A stretch of DNA of 64,000 nt from Pseudomonas sp. 7P_10.2_Bac1 (GTDB lineage Bacteria; Pseudomonadota; Gammaproteobacteria; Pseudomonadales; Pseudomonadaceae): assembly GCF_025465935.1 (NCBI RefSeq), contig NZ_JANLNV010000080.1, positions 124,001 through 188,000 of the forward strand, in the 5' to 3' direction. This document shows, in pieces, positions 56,571-64,000 of this stretch. The translations under genes and the position numbers were made by a program. The notes under the pieces were generated by a model that worked only from the letters and a program-made list of their open reading frames with translations, had not been told where the DNA came from and did not search any database. Each line of letters opens with the position of its first letter. Within the stretch, counting starts at the first letter, position 1.

Positions 56571-57941
56571 ATGCAGCTCTCTTCGCTCACTGCGGTTTCC
56601 CCTGTTGACGGCCGCTACGCCGGCAAAACCCAGGCCCTGCGCCCAATTTTCAGCGAGTACGGCCTGATCCGCGCTCGCGTTCTGGTTGAAGTTCGCTGGC
56701 TCCAGCGCCTGGCTGCTCACGCTGCCATCCCTGAAGTACCCGCCTTCTCCACCGAAGCCAACGCCGTTCTGAACGAACTGGCCGAGAACTTCTCTCTGGA
56801 GCACGCCGAGCGTGTGAAAGAGATCGAGCGCACCACCAACCACGACGTAAAAGCCATTGAGTACCTACTCAAGGAACAGGCTGCCAAGCTGCCTGAACTG
56901 GCCAAAGTCAGTGAATTCATCCACTTTGCCTGCACCAGCGAGGACATCAACAACCTGTCCCACGCCCTGATGCTGCGTGAAGGCCGTGATGATGTGATGC
57001 TACCGCTGATGCGCCAGACTGCCCAAGCCATCCGCGAGCTGGCCATCCGCTTCGCTGACGTGCCGATGCTGTCGCGCACCCACGGCCAACCGGCTTCCCC
57101 AACCACGTTGGGCAAAGAGCTGGCCAACGTGGTTTACCGCCTTGAGCGTCAAATCGCCCAAGTCGCTGCAGTCCCGCTGCTGGGCAAGATCAACGGCGCT
57201 GTGGGCAACTACAACGCCCACCTGTCGGCCTACCCGCAGATCGACTGGGAAGCCAACGCCCGCGCCTTCATCGAAGACGAACTGGGCCTGAGCTTCAACC
57301 CGTACACCACGCAAATCGAACCTCACGACTACATCGCCGAGCTGTTCGATGCTATTGCGCGCTTCAACACCATCCTCATCGACTTCGACCGCGATATCTG
57401 GGGCTACATCTCCCTGGGCTACTTCAAGCAGCGCACCATCGCTGGCGAAATCGGCTCCTCGACCATGCCGCACAAGGTCAACCCGATCGACTTCGAAAAC
57501 TCCGAAGGCAACCTGGGTATCGCCAACGCCCTGTTCCAGCACCTGGCCAGCAAATTGCCAATCTCCCGCTGGCAGCGCGACCTGACCGACTCCACCGTGC
57601 TGCGCAACCTCGGTGTCGGCTTTGCCCACAGCGTGATCGCATACGAAGCCAGCCTCAAAGGCATCAGCAAGCTGGAGCTTAACGCACCAAAAATCGCCGC
57701 AGACCTGGACAACTGCTGGGAAGTCCTGGCCGAGCCGATCCAGACCGTGATGCGCCGCTACAACATTGAAAACCCGTACGAGAAGCTCAAGGAACTGACG
57801 CGTGGCAAGGGCATCAGCCCTGAAGCCCTGCAAACGTTCATCGACGGCCTTGAAATGCCGGAAGCGGCCAAGGCCGAGCTGAAGTTGCTGACGCCTGCCA
57901 ACTACATTGGCAACGCGGTCGAGCAAGCCAAGCGCATCTGA
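56571..57941 (+). CDS. purB: Adenylosuccinate lyase
   Basis: A 456-residue lyase of purine synthesis, cleaving SAICAR and adenylosuccinate to release fumarate. The superfamily signature is GSSTMPHKVNPIDFENSEGN near residue 297; others are TTNHDVKAIEYLL and SRTHGQPASPTTLGKE with the catalytic His. ATG 56571 (MQLSSLTAVSPVDGRYAGKT) is the family start; the frame to 56496 is overextended. Confidence 0.97.
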   Translation: MQLSSLTAVSPVDGRYAGKTQALRPIFSEYGLIRARVLVEVRWLQRLAAHAAIPEVPAFSTEANAVLNELAENFSLEHAERVKEIERTTNHDVKAIEYLLKEQAAKLPELAKVSEFIHFACTSEDINNLSHALMLREGRDDVMLPLMRQTAQAIRELAIRFADVPMLSRTHGQPASPTTLGKELANVVYRLERQIAQVAAVPLLGKINGAVGNYNAHLSAYPQIDWEANARAFIEDELGLSFNPYTTQIEPHDYIAELFDAIARFNTILIDFDRDIWGYISLGYFKQRTIAGEIGSSTMPHKVNPIDFENSEGNLGIANALFQHLASKLPISRWQRDLTDSTVLRNLGVGFAHSVIAYEASLKGISKLELNAPKIAADLDNCWEVLAEPIQTVMRRYNIENPYEKLKELTRGKGISPEALQTFIDGLEMPEAAKAELKLLTPANYIGNAVEQAKRI

Positions 57942-57960
57942 CTGCTGCAATGACCTATTA

Positions 57961-57986
57961 ACGCCCGGCCGTGCCGGGCGTTTTTA
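57961..57986 (+). terminator. purB terminator
   Basis: ACGCCCGGC / GCCGGGCGT hairpin (nine base pairs around GT) followed by TTTTTA. Confidence 0.9.
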
Positions 57987-58024
57987 TTCCCGATTACAAA
58001 GCGCATTTTTTCAATAGGTTACAC

Positions 58025-59191
58025 ATGAATCCTGATATTCCTCTTCAACTTTTGGGCGGCCTGACGGCGCGCGAATTCATGCGCGACTATTGGCAAAAAA
58101 AACCATTGCTGATCCGTCAGGCGATTCCTGACTTCGAAAGCCCGATCGATGCCGATGAACTGGCCGGCCTGGCCCTGGAAGAAGAAGTCGAATCACGCCT
58201 GATTATCGAACACGGCGAACGTCCATGGGAATTGCGCCGCGGCCCGTTTGAAGAAGACGAATTCGGCAAACTGCCTGAGCGCGAGTGGACCTTACTGGTT
58301 CAAGCGGTTGACCAGTTCGTACCTGAAGTCGGTGAATTACTGGAAAACTTCCGCTTCCTGCCGAGCTGGCGCATCGATGATGTGATGATCAGCTATGCAG
58401 CCCCGGGCGGCAGCGTAGGCCCGCACTTTGACAACTACGACGTGTTTCTGCTTCAAGGGCATGGCAAGCGCCACTGGCAAATCGGCCAAATGTGCGACTC
58501 GCAAAGCCCGCTGCTGGAGCATGCCGACCTGCGCATTCTGGCTGATTTCCAGACAACCGATGAGTGGACCCTGGAACCCGGCGACATGTTATACCTGCCG
58601 CCACGTCTGGCCCACTGCGGCGTAGCCGTGGATGACTGCCTGACCTACTCGGTAGGCTTCCGCGCACCCGGGGCTGCCGAAGTGCTGACCCACTTCACTG
58701 ACTTCCTGAGCCAGTACCTGCCCGATGAAGAGCGCTACACCGATACCGACGCGCAGCCTGTCAGTGATCCGCACCAGATCCAGCACGACGCATTGGGTCG
58801 TCTGAAAAACCTGCTGACCGAGCACATGAGCGACGAACGCATGCTGCTGACCTGGTTCGGACAGTTCATGACCGAGCCACGCTATCCGGAACTCGTGGTC
58901 GGCCCCGAACTCGAAGAACAAGAGTTGATCGACAGCCTGGAACAGGGAGCCATCCTGATCCGTAATCCAAGCGCACGCCTGGCCTGGTCTGAAGTGGACG
59001 AAGACCTTCTGCTCTTCGCCAGCGGCCAAAGCCGCCTGTTGCCAGGCAAACTGCGTGAGCTGCTGAAAATGATCTGTGCTGCTGACGCACTGCACAGTGA
59101 CAACCTCGGCCCATGGTTGGCCGATGAAGACGCAAGCAACCTGCTCTTGGAGCTGGTTAAACAAGGAAGCCTGGGGTTTGCCGATGAATAA
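58025..59191 (+). CDS. roxA: Ribosomal protein uL16 3-hydroxylase (cupin, RoxA/YcfD)
   Basis: A 388-residue JmjC-type 2-oxoglutarate/Fe(II) oxygenase. The iron triad sits in GPHFDNYDVFLLQGHGKRHW (His and Asp) and LAHCGVAVDD (second His). The C-terminal half has the dimer and winged-helix parts. It hydroxylates an arginine of ribosomal protein uL16. ATG 58025 follows ATAGGTTACAC. The GNAT gene overlaps its end by eight bases. Confidence 0.93.
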   Translation: MNPDIPLQLLGGLTAREFMRDYWQKKPLLIRQAIPDFESPIDADELAGLALEEEVESRLIIEHGERPWELRRGPFEEDEFGKLPEREWTLLVQAVDQFVPEVGELLENFRFLPSWRIDDVMISYAAPGGSVGPHFDNYDVFLLQGHGKRHWQIGQMCDSQSPLLEHADLRILADFQTTDEWTLEPGDMLYLPPRLAHCGVAVDDCLTYSVGFRAPGAAEVLTHFTDFLSQYLPDEERYTDTDAQPVSDPHQIQHDALGRLKNLLTEHMSDERMLLTWFGQFMTEPRYPELVVGPELEEQELIDSLEQGAILIRNPSARLAWSEVDEDLLLFASGQSRLLPGKLRELLKMICAADALHSDNLGPWLADEDASNLLLELVKQGSLGFADE

Positions 59192-59615
59192 GATTCACGT
59201 ACGTGTCGCCGACTGGCATAAGGACAACGCCGAACTTCGACGCATTCGTGAGGCGGTGTTTATTGCCGAACAACATGTTCCGCCCGAGCTTGAGTGGGAC
59301 GCTGACGATTCAGATGCGGTACATTTCCTGGCTTACGAAGGCGACTTTCCCATTGGTACCGCCCGCCTGTTGCCAGACGGTCATATCGGCCGTGTATCAG
59401 TCCTCAAGGATTGGCGCGGCCTGAAAGTCGGTGATGCCTTGATGCAGGCCACAATCAACGAGGCTGAAAAACGCGGCCTGAAAGAACAAAAGCTCAGCGC
59501 GCAAGTGCACGCGACGCCGTTCTATGAGCGCCTGGGTTTTGAAGTCATCAGTGAGGAGTTCCTCGAAGCAGGCATTCCTCACGTTGATATGAAACGCAGT
59601 AGCAAAATTCTGTAG
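59184..59615 (+). CDS. GNAT-family N-acetyltransferase
   Basis: A 143-residue acetyltransferase. The acetyl-CoA loop lies in RVSVLKDWRGLKVGDALMQAT (the usual R-x-x-G-x-G/A appears as R-G-L-K-V-G-D-A). ATHEAD-type C-terminus ATPFYERLGFEVISEEFLEAGIPHVDMKR is typical of the YfiQ/ElaA-like group. ATG 59184 overlaps the roxA stop by eight bases. Substrate unknown. Confidence 0.92.
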   Translation: MNKIHVRVADWHKDNAELRRIREAVFIAEQHVPPELEWDADDSDAVHFLAYEGDFPIGTARLLPDGHIGRVSVLKDWRGLKVGDALMQATINEAEKRGLKEQKLSAQVHATPFYERLGFEVISEEFLEAGIPHVDMKRSSKIL

Positions 59616-59702
59616 CCCCTGGCGCAGGCTGCGATAAGGGCCGCAGACCCTTTATAACCGGGGTTGCTGCGCAACCTATCGCAGCCTGCGGCAACGACTA
59701 CA
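59616..59702. repeat. REP-like inverted repeat (GCAGGCTGCGATA family)
   Basis: GGCGCAGGCTGCGATA and TATCGCAGCCTGCGGC face each other across about 35 bases, with further GGGTCTGCGGCC-type words between. It starts directly at the GNAT stop. This is a different repeat family from the GAGCGAGCTTG copies elsewhere in the window. Confidence 0.8.
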
Positions 59703-59714
59703 AACGCCTGCCAC

Positions 59715-59750
59715 AAAACGCCCTGCGATCTTCGGATCGCAGGGCGTTTT
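59715..59750. terminator. Terminator after the GNAT gene
   Basis: AAAACGCCCTGCGATC and GATCGCAGGGCGTTTT form a perfect 16-base-pair hairpin with a TTCG loop. Symmetrical, so active both ways. Confidence 0.9.
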
Positions 59751-59803
59751 GCTATCTGCCACACTCCGAACAGACCTTTACACGTATTTCGGAGATAACG
59801 GAC

Positions 59804-60547
59804 ATGTCCCCACGGGCTTTTATTGCCAGCCTGCTCTTGACCTTTAGCGTGAGCGCGCTCGCCGACACTCAGGTCATCACCCTGCAAAACCGAACCAGCG
59901 CCGAACTGCTACCGATTGCACAGAACTTTATCGGTAAAAACGGCAAAGTCAGCGCTTATGGCAATCAGCTGATTGTCGAAGCAGCCCCCTCAAAAATTCA
60001 AAACCTGGAAAACCTCCTGGCCCAGCTCGATACGCCGGCCAAACGGCTATTGATCACCGTCGACACTCGTGACAACGCCCTGCCCAACTCCAATTCAGAC
60101 ACCCGTGTGTACAGCACGGCCAGCCGAGAAGGAGGAGTTCAGCAAATACAGGCCACCGAAGGCGTGCCAGCGCAGATTCAGATCGGACAGAGCGTACCCC
60201 TCACCAGCACCCGGACTGACGGTTATGGCCGACTCTTCACACAGACCGAATACCGCGATGTTACCCAAGGTTTTTTCGTCACTGCCAACGTCACAGGTGA
60301 AACGGTACACCTCGCGATCAGCACGCATCTGGACGCCATGAGCCAAGAGCAGCCAGATGTAGTGAACGTTCAAAATGCCAACACACAAATCAGCGGACCA
60401 CTGGGTCAATGGATCACCGTGGCAGGTAGCAGCAACCAGAACCAGACCGCAAATAACGCTACAACCCTTACGTACTCTACTCAAGGTCGCAATGACCTGA
60501 CGGTGCGGGTCAAAGTCGAAACACTCGACCAAAAGGCCCAAAACTGA
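59804..60547 (+). CDS. Exported secretin-N-domain protein, orphan
   Basis: A 247-residue protein with a signal peptide (cleavage near residue 20, SVSALA then DTQ). Residues about 24-90 match the short secretin domain (QVITLQNRTSAELLPIAQNFIGKNGKVSAYGNQLIVEA), as in the N-domains of type II/III secretin and PilQ. No secretin pore, lipobox or TonB box follows; the rest is beta-rich and soluble in appearance. It has GGAGAT upstream. No secretion genes are nearby. A gene like it sits before aceA in PAO1 (recalled). Function unknown; it may be a periplasmic scaffold. Confidence 0.85.
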   Translation: MSPRAFIASLLLTFSVSALADTQVITLQNRTSAELLPIAQNFIGKNGKVSAYGNQLIVEAAPSKIQNLENLLAQLDTPAKRLLITVDTRDNALPNSNSDTRVYSTASREGGVQQIQATEGVPAQIQIGQSVPLTSTRTDGYGRLFTQTEYRDVTQGFFVTANVTGETVHLAISTHLDAMSQEQPDVVNVQNANTQISGPLGQWITVAGSSNQNQTANNATTLTYSTQGRNDLTVRVKVETLDQKAQN

Positions 60548-60780
60548 CTGACGGGTCGTATTAGACCAAATATGTAGTGCGGAAAAAAAAGCACTACAAA
60601 GTGTTTGACGACACAAAAATGCAAAGGCATGATGGCCCCGCTCCCGCCAATCAGAGCCCCACCAACAGGCCCTGGACGCTCCATGGCGAGCAGCCATTCA
60701 CGCACGTACTCAAACAAAATTGTTGTGTGCTGGTGGAGCAAAATTTTTCAACCCAGACCTATGCGACGAGGTTTATCTCC

Positions 60781-62106
60781 ATGGCACTGACACGCGAACA
60801 GCAAATTGCAGCCCTTGAAAAAGACTGGGCCGAAAACCCACGCTGGAAAGGCGTGAAACGCGATTACTCCGCTGCTGACGTGGTCCGCCTGCGTGGTTCG
60901 GTTCAACCCGAGCACACCTTTGCAAAAATGGGCGCCGACAAGCTGTGGAAACTGGTGACACAGGGCGCACACCCGTCCTTCCGTCCTGAGAAAGATTTCG
61001 TCAACTGCATGGGCGCCCTGACCGGGGGCCAGGCAGTTCAACAGGTTAAAGCCGGTATCCAGGCTATTTACCTGTCGGGTTGGCAAGTGGCAGCAGACAA
61101 CAACTCTGCTGAATCCATGTACCCCGATCAGTCGCTGTACCCGGTGGACTCGGTTCCAACCGTGGTCAAGCGCATCAACAACTCGTTCCGCCGTGCTGAC
61201 CAGATCCAGTGGAAATCCGGCAAGAACCCGGGCGATGCAGGCTACATCGACTACTTCGCTCCAATCGTGGCAGACGCTGAAGCCGGTTTCGGCGGCGTAC
61301 TGAACGCATACGAGCTGATGAAAAACATGATCGAAGCAGGCGCCGCCGGCGTTCACTTCGAAGACCAACTGGCCTCAGTGAAAAAATGCGGCCACATGGG
61401 CGGCAAAGTATTGGTACCCACCCAGGAAGCCGTACAAAAGCTGACTGCAGCGCGCCTGGCAGCTGACGTGGCTGGCGTACCGACCATCATCCTGGCCCGT
61501 ACCGACGCTAACGCCGCAGACCTGCTGACCTCTGACTGCGACCCGTACGACCAGCCGTTTGTATCGGGCGAACGCACTAAAGAAGGTTTCTACAAAGTGC
61601 GTGCCGGCCTGGACCAAGCCATTGCCCGCGGCCTGGCCTACGCTCCTTATGCCGATCTGATCTGGTGTGAAACCGCCAAACCAGATCTGGACGAAGCTCG
61701 CCGCTTTGCCGAAGCGATCAAAAAGGAATACCCGGACCAACTGCTGTCTTACAACTGCTCGCCTTCTTTCAACTGGAAGAAAAACCTGGACGACGCAACC
61801 ATTGCCAAGTTCCAGCGCGAACTGTCAGCCATGGGCTACAAACACCAGTTCATCACCCTGGCAGGCATTCACAACATGTGGCACAGCATGTTCAACCTGG
61901 CGCACGACTATGCCCGCAACGACATGACTGCCTACGTGAAGCTGCAAGAGCAGGAATTTGCTGACGCAGAAAAAGGCTACACCTTCGTGGCACACCAACA
62001 AGAAGTGGGCACCGGCTACTTCGACGACATGACCACCGTTATCCAGGGTGGCTCTTCATCGGTAACCGCCCTGACCGGCTCGACCGAAGAAGAACAGTTC
62101 CACTGA
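60781..62106 (+). CDS. aceA: Isocitrate lyase
   Basis: A 441-residue glyoxylate-shunt enzyme cleaving isocitrate to glyoxylate and succinate. The catalytic cysteine is C203 in the signature K-K-C-G-H (SVKKCGHMGGKV); WQVAADNN, RTDANAADL and SPSFNWKKNL follow. ATG 60781 gives the family start MALTREQQIAALEKDW. The frame extends to 60577 but that leader has no homologue and no ribosome-binding site. The 230 bases upstream hold its promoter; no operator was recognised. Confidence 0.97.
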   Translation: MALTREQQIAALEKDWAENPRWKGVKRDYSAADVVRLRGSVQPEHTFAKMGADKLWKLVTQGAHPSFRPEKDFVNCMGALTGGQAVQQVKAGIQAIYLSGWQVAADNNSAESMYPDQSLYPVDSVPTVVKRINNSFRRADQIQWKSGKNPGDAGYIDYFAPIVADAEAGFGGVLNAYELMKNMIEAGAAGVHFEDQLASVKKCGHMGGKVLVPTQEAVQKLTAARLAADVAGVPTIILARTDANAADLLTSDCDPYDQPFVSGERTKEGFYKVRAGLDQAIARGLAYAPYADLIWCETAKPDLDEARRFAEAIKKEYPDQLLSYNCSPSFNWKKNLDDATIAKFQRELSAMGYKHQFITLAGIHNMWHSMFNLAHDYARNDMTAYVKLQEQEFADAEKGYTFVAHQQEVGTGYFDDMTTVIQGGSSSVTALTGSTEEEQFH

Positions 62107-62127
62107 TAGCTGCTCCTCAGTGATTGG

Positions 62128-62155
62128 CGCCCCGACTGGTTCGGGGCGTTTTTTT
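62128..62155 (+). terminator. aceA terminator
   Basis: CGCCCCGAC / TTCGGGGCG hairpin followed by seven T's, about 20 bases after the aceA stop. Confidence 0.9.
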
Positions 62156-62171
62156 GTGTGCCCGAACAACC

Positions 62172-62241
62172 CTGTAGGAGCGAGCTTGTCTCGCGATCTT
62201 TTGATCTTTTAAAAGATCGCGAGGCAAGCTCGCTCCTACAG
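62172..62241. repeat. REP-like inverted pair
   Basis: CTGTAGGAGCGAGCTTG..TCGCGATCTTTT pairs with AAAAGATCGCGAGGCAAGCTCGCTCCTACAG almost perfectly. It is the most complete pair of the family, and includes GATCTTTTGATCTTTTAAAAGATC at its centre. It lies between the aceA terminator and the nuo leader. Confidence 0.93.
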
Positions 62242-62242
62242 A

Positions 62243-62663
62243 GGGTGAGCATTCACCAAAACCCTGACCTGGATCCATAAACTGAAACCCGAAACAGGTT
62301 ACAAAACCAAGTTCTAAACTTGCCAATTGCGTCTATATAAGCCAAGTTCAACAGGTTGACTGCACCGCGTCACAATAGCGCAGCTTTTAAACGATATTAA
62401 TTATCATTTAGAGTTGCTTTTGTTGATTACCTGAACGGTAAAACATAATCACTGAAACACGCTGTAATCCACGTAACACAAGGCCTGCGTAGACTTTGGG
62501 GAGTGCCATACCACTAAAGGATTGAATTTATTCATCTTAGAAAATTTACTTGCTGGGTGTTTAGCCATAAAATCCCGGCAATCAATAGCGCTGCGACATA
62601 TCGTCACTGCTTTATTACCTTTTCAAGCTCAGAGACCTTTGCTCTCTGTTAAGGATTTCCAGC
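62243..62663. other. nuo operon leader
   Basis: About 420 bases upstream of nuoA with no gene. It is AT-rich in the middle, contains a Fur-box-like site (62393-62411, listed) and a possible -10 near 62490. No ORF is supported. Confidence 0.6.
62393..62411. promoter_or_regulatory. Fur-box-like site upstream of nuoA
   Basis: GATATTAATTATCATTTAG matches the 19-base Fur consensus (GATAATGATAATCATTATC) at 13 positions by my count. A Fur role at nuo is inference only; nothing else in the leader supports it. Confidence 0.3.
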
Positions 62664-63077
62664 ATGCCCGAAGCGACAGGACTCATAGCCCACAACTGGG
62701 GCTTTGCCATTTTCCTTCTCGGCGTTGTCGGCCTCTGTGCCTTCATGCTCGGCGTCTCCAGCCTCCTTGGGTCAAAAGCCTGGGGCCGCAGCAAAAACGA
62801 ACCGTTCGAATCCGGCATGCTGCCTACCGGTGGCGCCCGCTTGCGGCTCTCGGCAAAATTCTATCTGGTCGCGATGCTGTTCGTGATCTTCGATATCGAA
62901 GCCCTCTTTCTCTTTGCATGGTCTGTGTCTGTTCGCGAAAGCGGCTGGACCGGATTCGTCGAAGCTCTCGTTTTCATAGCAATTCTGTTGGCAGGCCTTG
63001 TCTACCTATTTCGGGTGGGTGCTCTTGATTGGGCACCAGAAGCTCGTCGTAAGCGGCAGGCCAAGCTGAAACAATGA
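62664..63077 (+). CDS. nuoA: NADH-quinone oxidoreductase subunit A
   Basis: A 137-residue membrane subunit of complex I with three helices (about 13-37, 66-86, 93-115). The conserved loop is KNEPFESGMLPTGGARLRLSAKFYLVAMLFVIFDIEALFLFAW, part of the quinone-proximal site. It opens the nuo operon; a long leader precedes it. nuoB starts ten bases after its stop. Confidence 0.97.
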   Translation: MPEATGLIAHNWGFAIFLLGVVGLCAFMLGVSSLLGSKAWGRSKNEPFESGMLPTGGARLRLSAKFYLVAMLFVIFDIEALFLFAWSVSVRESGWTGFVEALVFIAILLAGLVYLFRVGALDWAPEARRKRQAKLKQ

Positions 63078-63087
63078 GGCTTTGGCA

Positions 63088-63762
63088 ATGCAATACGAAC
63101 TCACCAGGATCGACCCGGATGCTCCTAACGAGCAATACCCAATCGGCAAACGGGAAACCGTTGCCGATCCGTTAGAAGATCAAGTCCACAAAAACATCTT
63201 CATGGGCAAGCTTGAAGACGTGCTGAGCAATACCGTCAACTGGGGGCGTAAAAACTCCCTGTGGCCGTATAACTTCGGCCTGTCCTGCTGCTACGTGGAG
63301 ATGACCACCGCCTTCACGGCGCCCCACGATATCGCGCGCTTCGGTGCCGAAGTAATCCGGGCATCGCCGCGTCAGGCGGATTTCATGGTTATTGCCGGTA
63401 CCTGCTTCATCAAGATGGCGCCGATCATTCAGCGTCTCTATGAGCAAATGCTTGAGCCTAAATGGGTTATCTCCATGGGTTCTTGCGCCAACTCCGGTGG
63501 CATGTACGACATCTACTCCGTGGTTCAAGGGGTCGACAAGTTCCTGCCCGTGGACGTTTACGTGCCAGGCTGCCCACCCCGCCCAGAGGCTTTCCTGCAG
63601 GGCTTGATGCTCTTGCAAGAGTCGATTGGCCAGGAGCGTCGCCCACTTTCCTGGGTTGTCGGTGAACAAGGCGTGTACCGCGCCGAGATGCCGTCCCAAA
63701 AGGAACAGCGCCGCGAACAGCGTATTCAGGTCACTAACCTGCGCAGCCCCGACGAAGTCTGA
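63088..63762 (+). CDS. nuoB: NADH-quinone oxidoreductase subunit B
   Basis: A 224-residue subunit holding iron-sulphur cluster N2. Ligands are C67 and C68 (LSCCYVEM), C133 (GSCANSGG) and C162 (PGCPPRPEA). ATG 63088 (MQYELTRIDPDAP) follows GAGGCTTTGGCA; a TTG six bases upstream is the alternative start. The C-terminal tail is basic (QKEQRREQR). Confidence 0.97.
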   Translation: MQYELTRIDPDAPNEQYPIGKRETVADPLEDQVHKNIFMGKLEDVLSNTVNWGRKNSLWPYNFGLSCCYVEMTTAFTAPHDIARFGAEVIRASPRQADFMVIAGTCFIKMAPIIQRLYEQMLEPKWVISMGSCANSGGMYDIYSVVQGVDKFLPVDVYVPGCPPRPEAFLQGLMLLQESIGQERRPLSWVVGEQGVYRAEMPSQKEQRREQRIQVTNLRSPDEV

Positions 63763-63836
63763 TCCAGCGCCGTTTCTTTATATAGAACGAATCACTGGCT
63801 TCATTCTTTACGTTGACCGAAAGCGATAAAAAAACC

Positions 63837-64000
63837 ATGACTACAGGCTCCGCTCTGTACATCCCGCCTTATAAGGCTGACGACCAAGATGTGGTTGTCG
63901 AACTCAACACCCGTTTTGGCCCTGAGGCGTTCACCGCCCAAGCCACACGCACCGGCATGCCGGTGCTTTGGGTTTCCCGCGCAAAACTGGTTGAAGTCCT
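63837..64000 (+). CDS. nuoCD: NADH-quinone oxidoreductase subunit C/D (start only, cut by window edge)
   Basis: An ATG at 63837 opens a frame without stop to the window end: MTTGSALYIPPYKADD, then VVVELNTRFGPEAFTAQAT and MPVLWVSRAKLVEVL. This is the N-terminus of NuoC. In Pseudomonas it is fused to NuoD in one chain, which would lie beyond the edge, so the fusion is inferred. GAAAG about ten bases upstream is the likely ribosome-binding site. It follows nuoB by 74 bases. Confidence 0.9.
   Translation, partial: MTTGSALYIPPYKADDQDVVVELNTRFGPEAFTAQATRTGMPVLWVSRAKLVEV

Noticed and set aside
57000..57950. 316-codon minus-strand frame opposite purB
   Set aside because: Shadow of purB.
60577..60780. 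N-terminal extension of aceA by 68 codons
   Set aside because: No homologous N-terminus, no ribosome-binding site; the family start at 60781 is well placed.

Overview
The window is a conserved chromosomal stretch of a Pseudomonas, most likely from the fluorescens/fragi-type part of the genus. This rests on three things. The gene order matches what I recall of P. aeruginosa PAO1 blocks PA3161-PA3174 and PA2611-PA2638. The hallmark TyrA-AroA fusion is present. Gram-negative REP-like hairpins recur between genes. No phage, insertion sequence, CRISPR array, rRNA or tRNA was seen. Species assignment is inference.

Left end (1-3.4 kb, minus strand): a truncated rfaH gene, a beta-CASP metallo-beta-lactamase-fold nuclease, a decayed wzz-like remnant, a LapA-type membrane protein and ihfB. 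This is the usual border of the Pseudomonas O-antigen locus, and the only part of the window that looks accessory or in decay. 3.8-16 kb (minus): rpsA, cmk, tyrA-aroA, hisC, pheA, serC, gyrA and mtnA, a tightly packed aromatic amino acid/serine/translation cluster in which successive genes overlap by 1-8 bases. 16-20 kb (plus): mtaD (methylthioadenosine deaminase), ubiG, mupP and a YciK-like SDR. 19.8-27.6 kb (minus): a TenA/haem-oxygenase-like protein, a GGDEF-EAL membrane protein, an ABC exporter, a DsbA-like oxidoreductase, trhO, bolA and a DUF2059 secreted protein.

27.7-38.1 kb: fumC (+), polyphosphate:AMP phosphotransferase (-), mnmC (+) and the three-gene NAGGN osmolyte operon (+). 38.2-45.7 kb (minus): cysG, serS, crcB, rarA, lolA and ftsK. 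46.1-47.9 kb (plus): aat, bpt and infA. 48.2-50.8 kb (minus): clpA and clpS, which with aat and bpt make up a complete N-end-rule degradation module. 51-64 kb (plus): cspD, the monomeric isocitrate dehydrogenase idh, a Nudix hydrolase, mnmA, hflD, purB, roxA, a GNAT acetyltransferase, an orphan secretin-N-domain protein, aceA, and the start of the nuo operon (nuoA, nuoB and the beginning of nuoCD). idh and aceA lie within 7 kb of each other and form the isocitrate branch point. Compared with the PAO1 order as I remember it, trxB (between ftsK and aat) and icd (between cspD and idh) are missing.

I found no convincing new system. The best second-look items are the eroded O-antigen border, a 71-codon ORF between rpsA and ihfB, the orphan secretin-N protein and a Fur-box-like site upstream of nuoA. 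Start codons were often moved inward from the longest reading frame using Shine-Dalgarno sequences, operon overlaps and remembered homologue N-termini.
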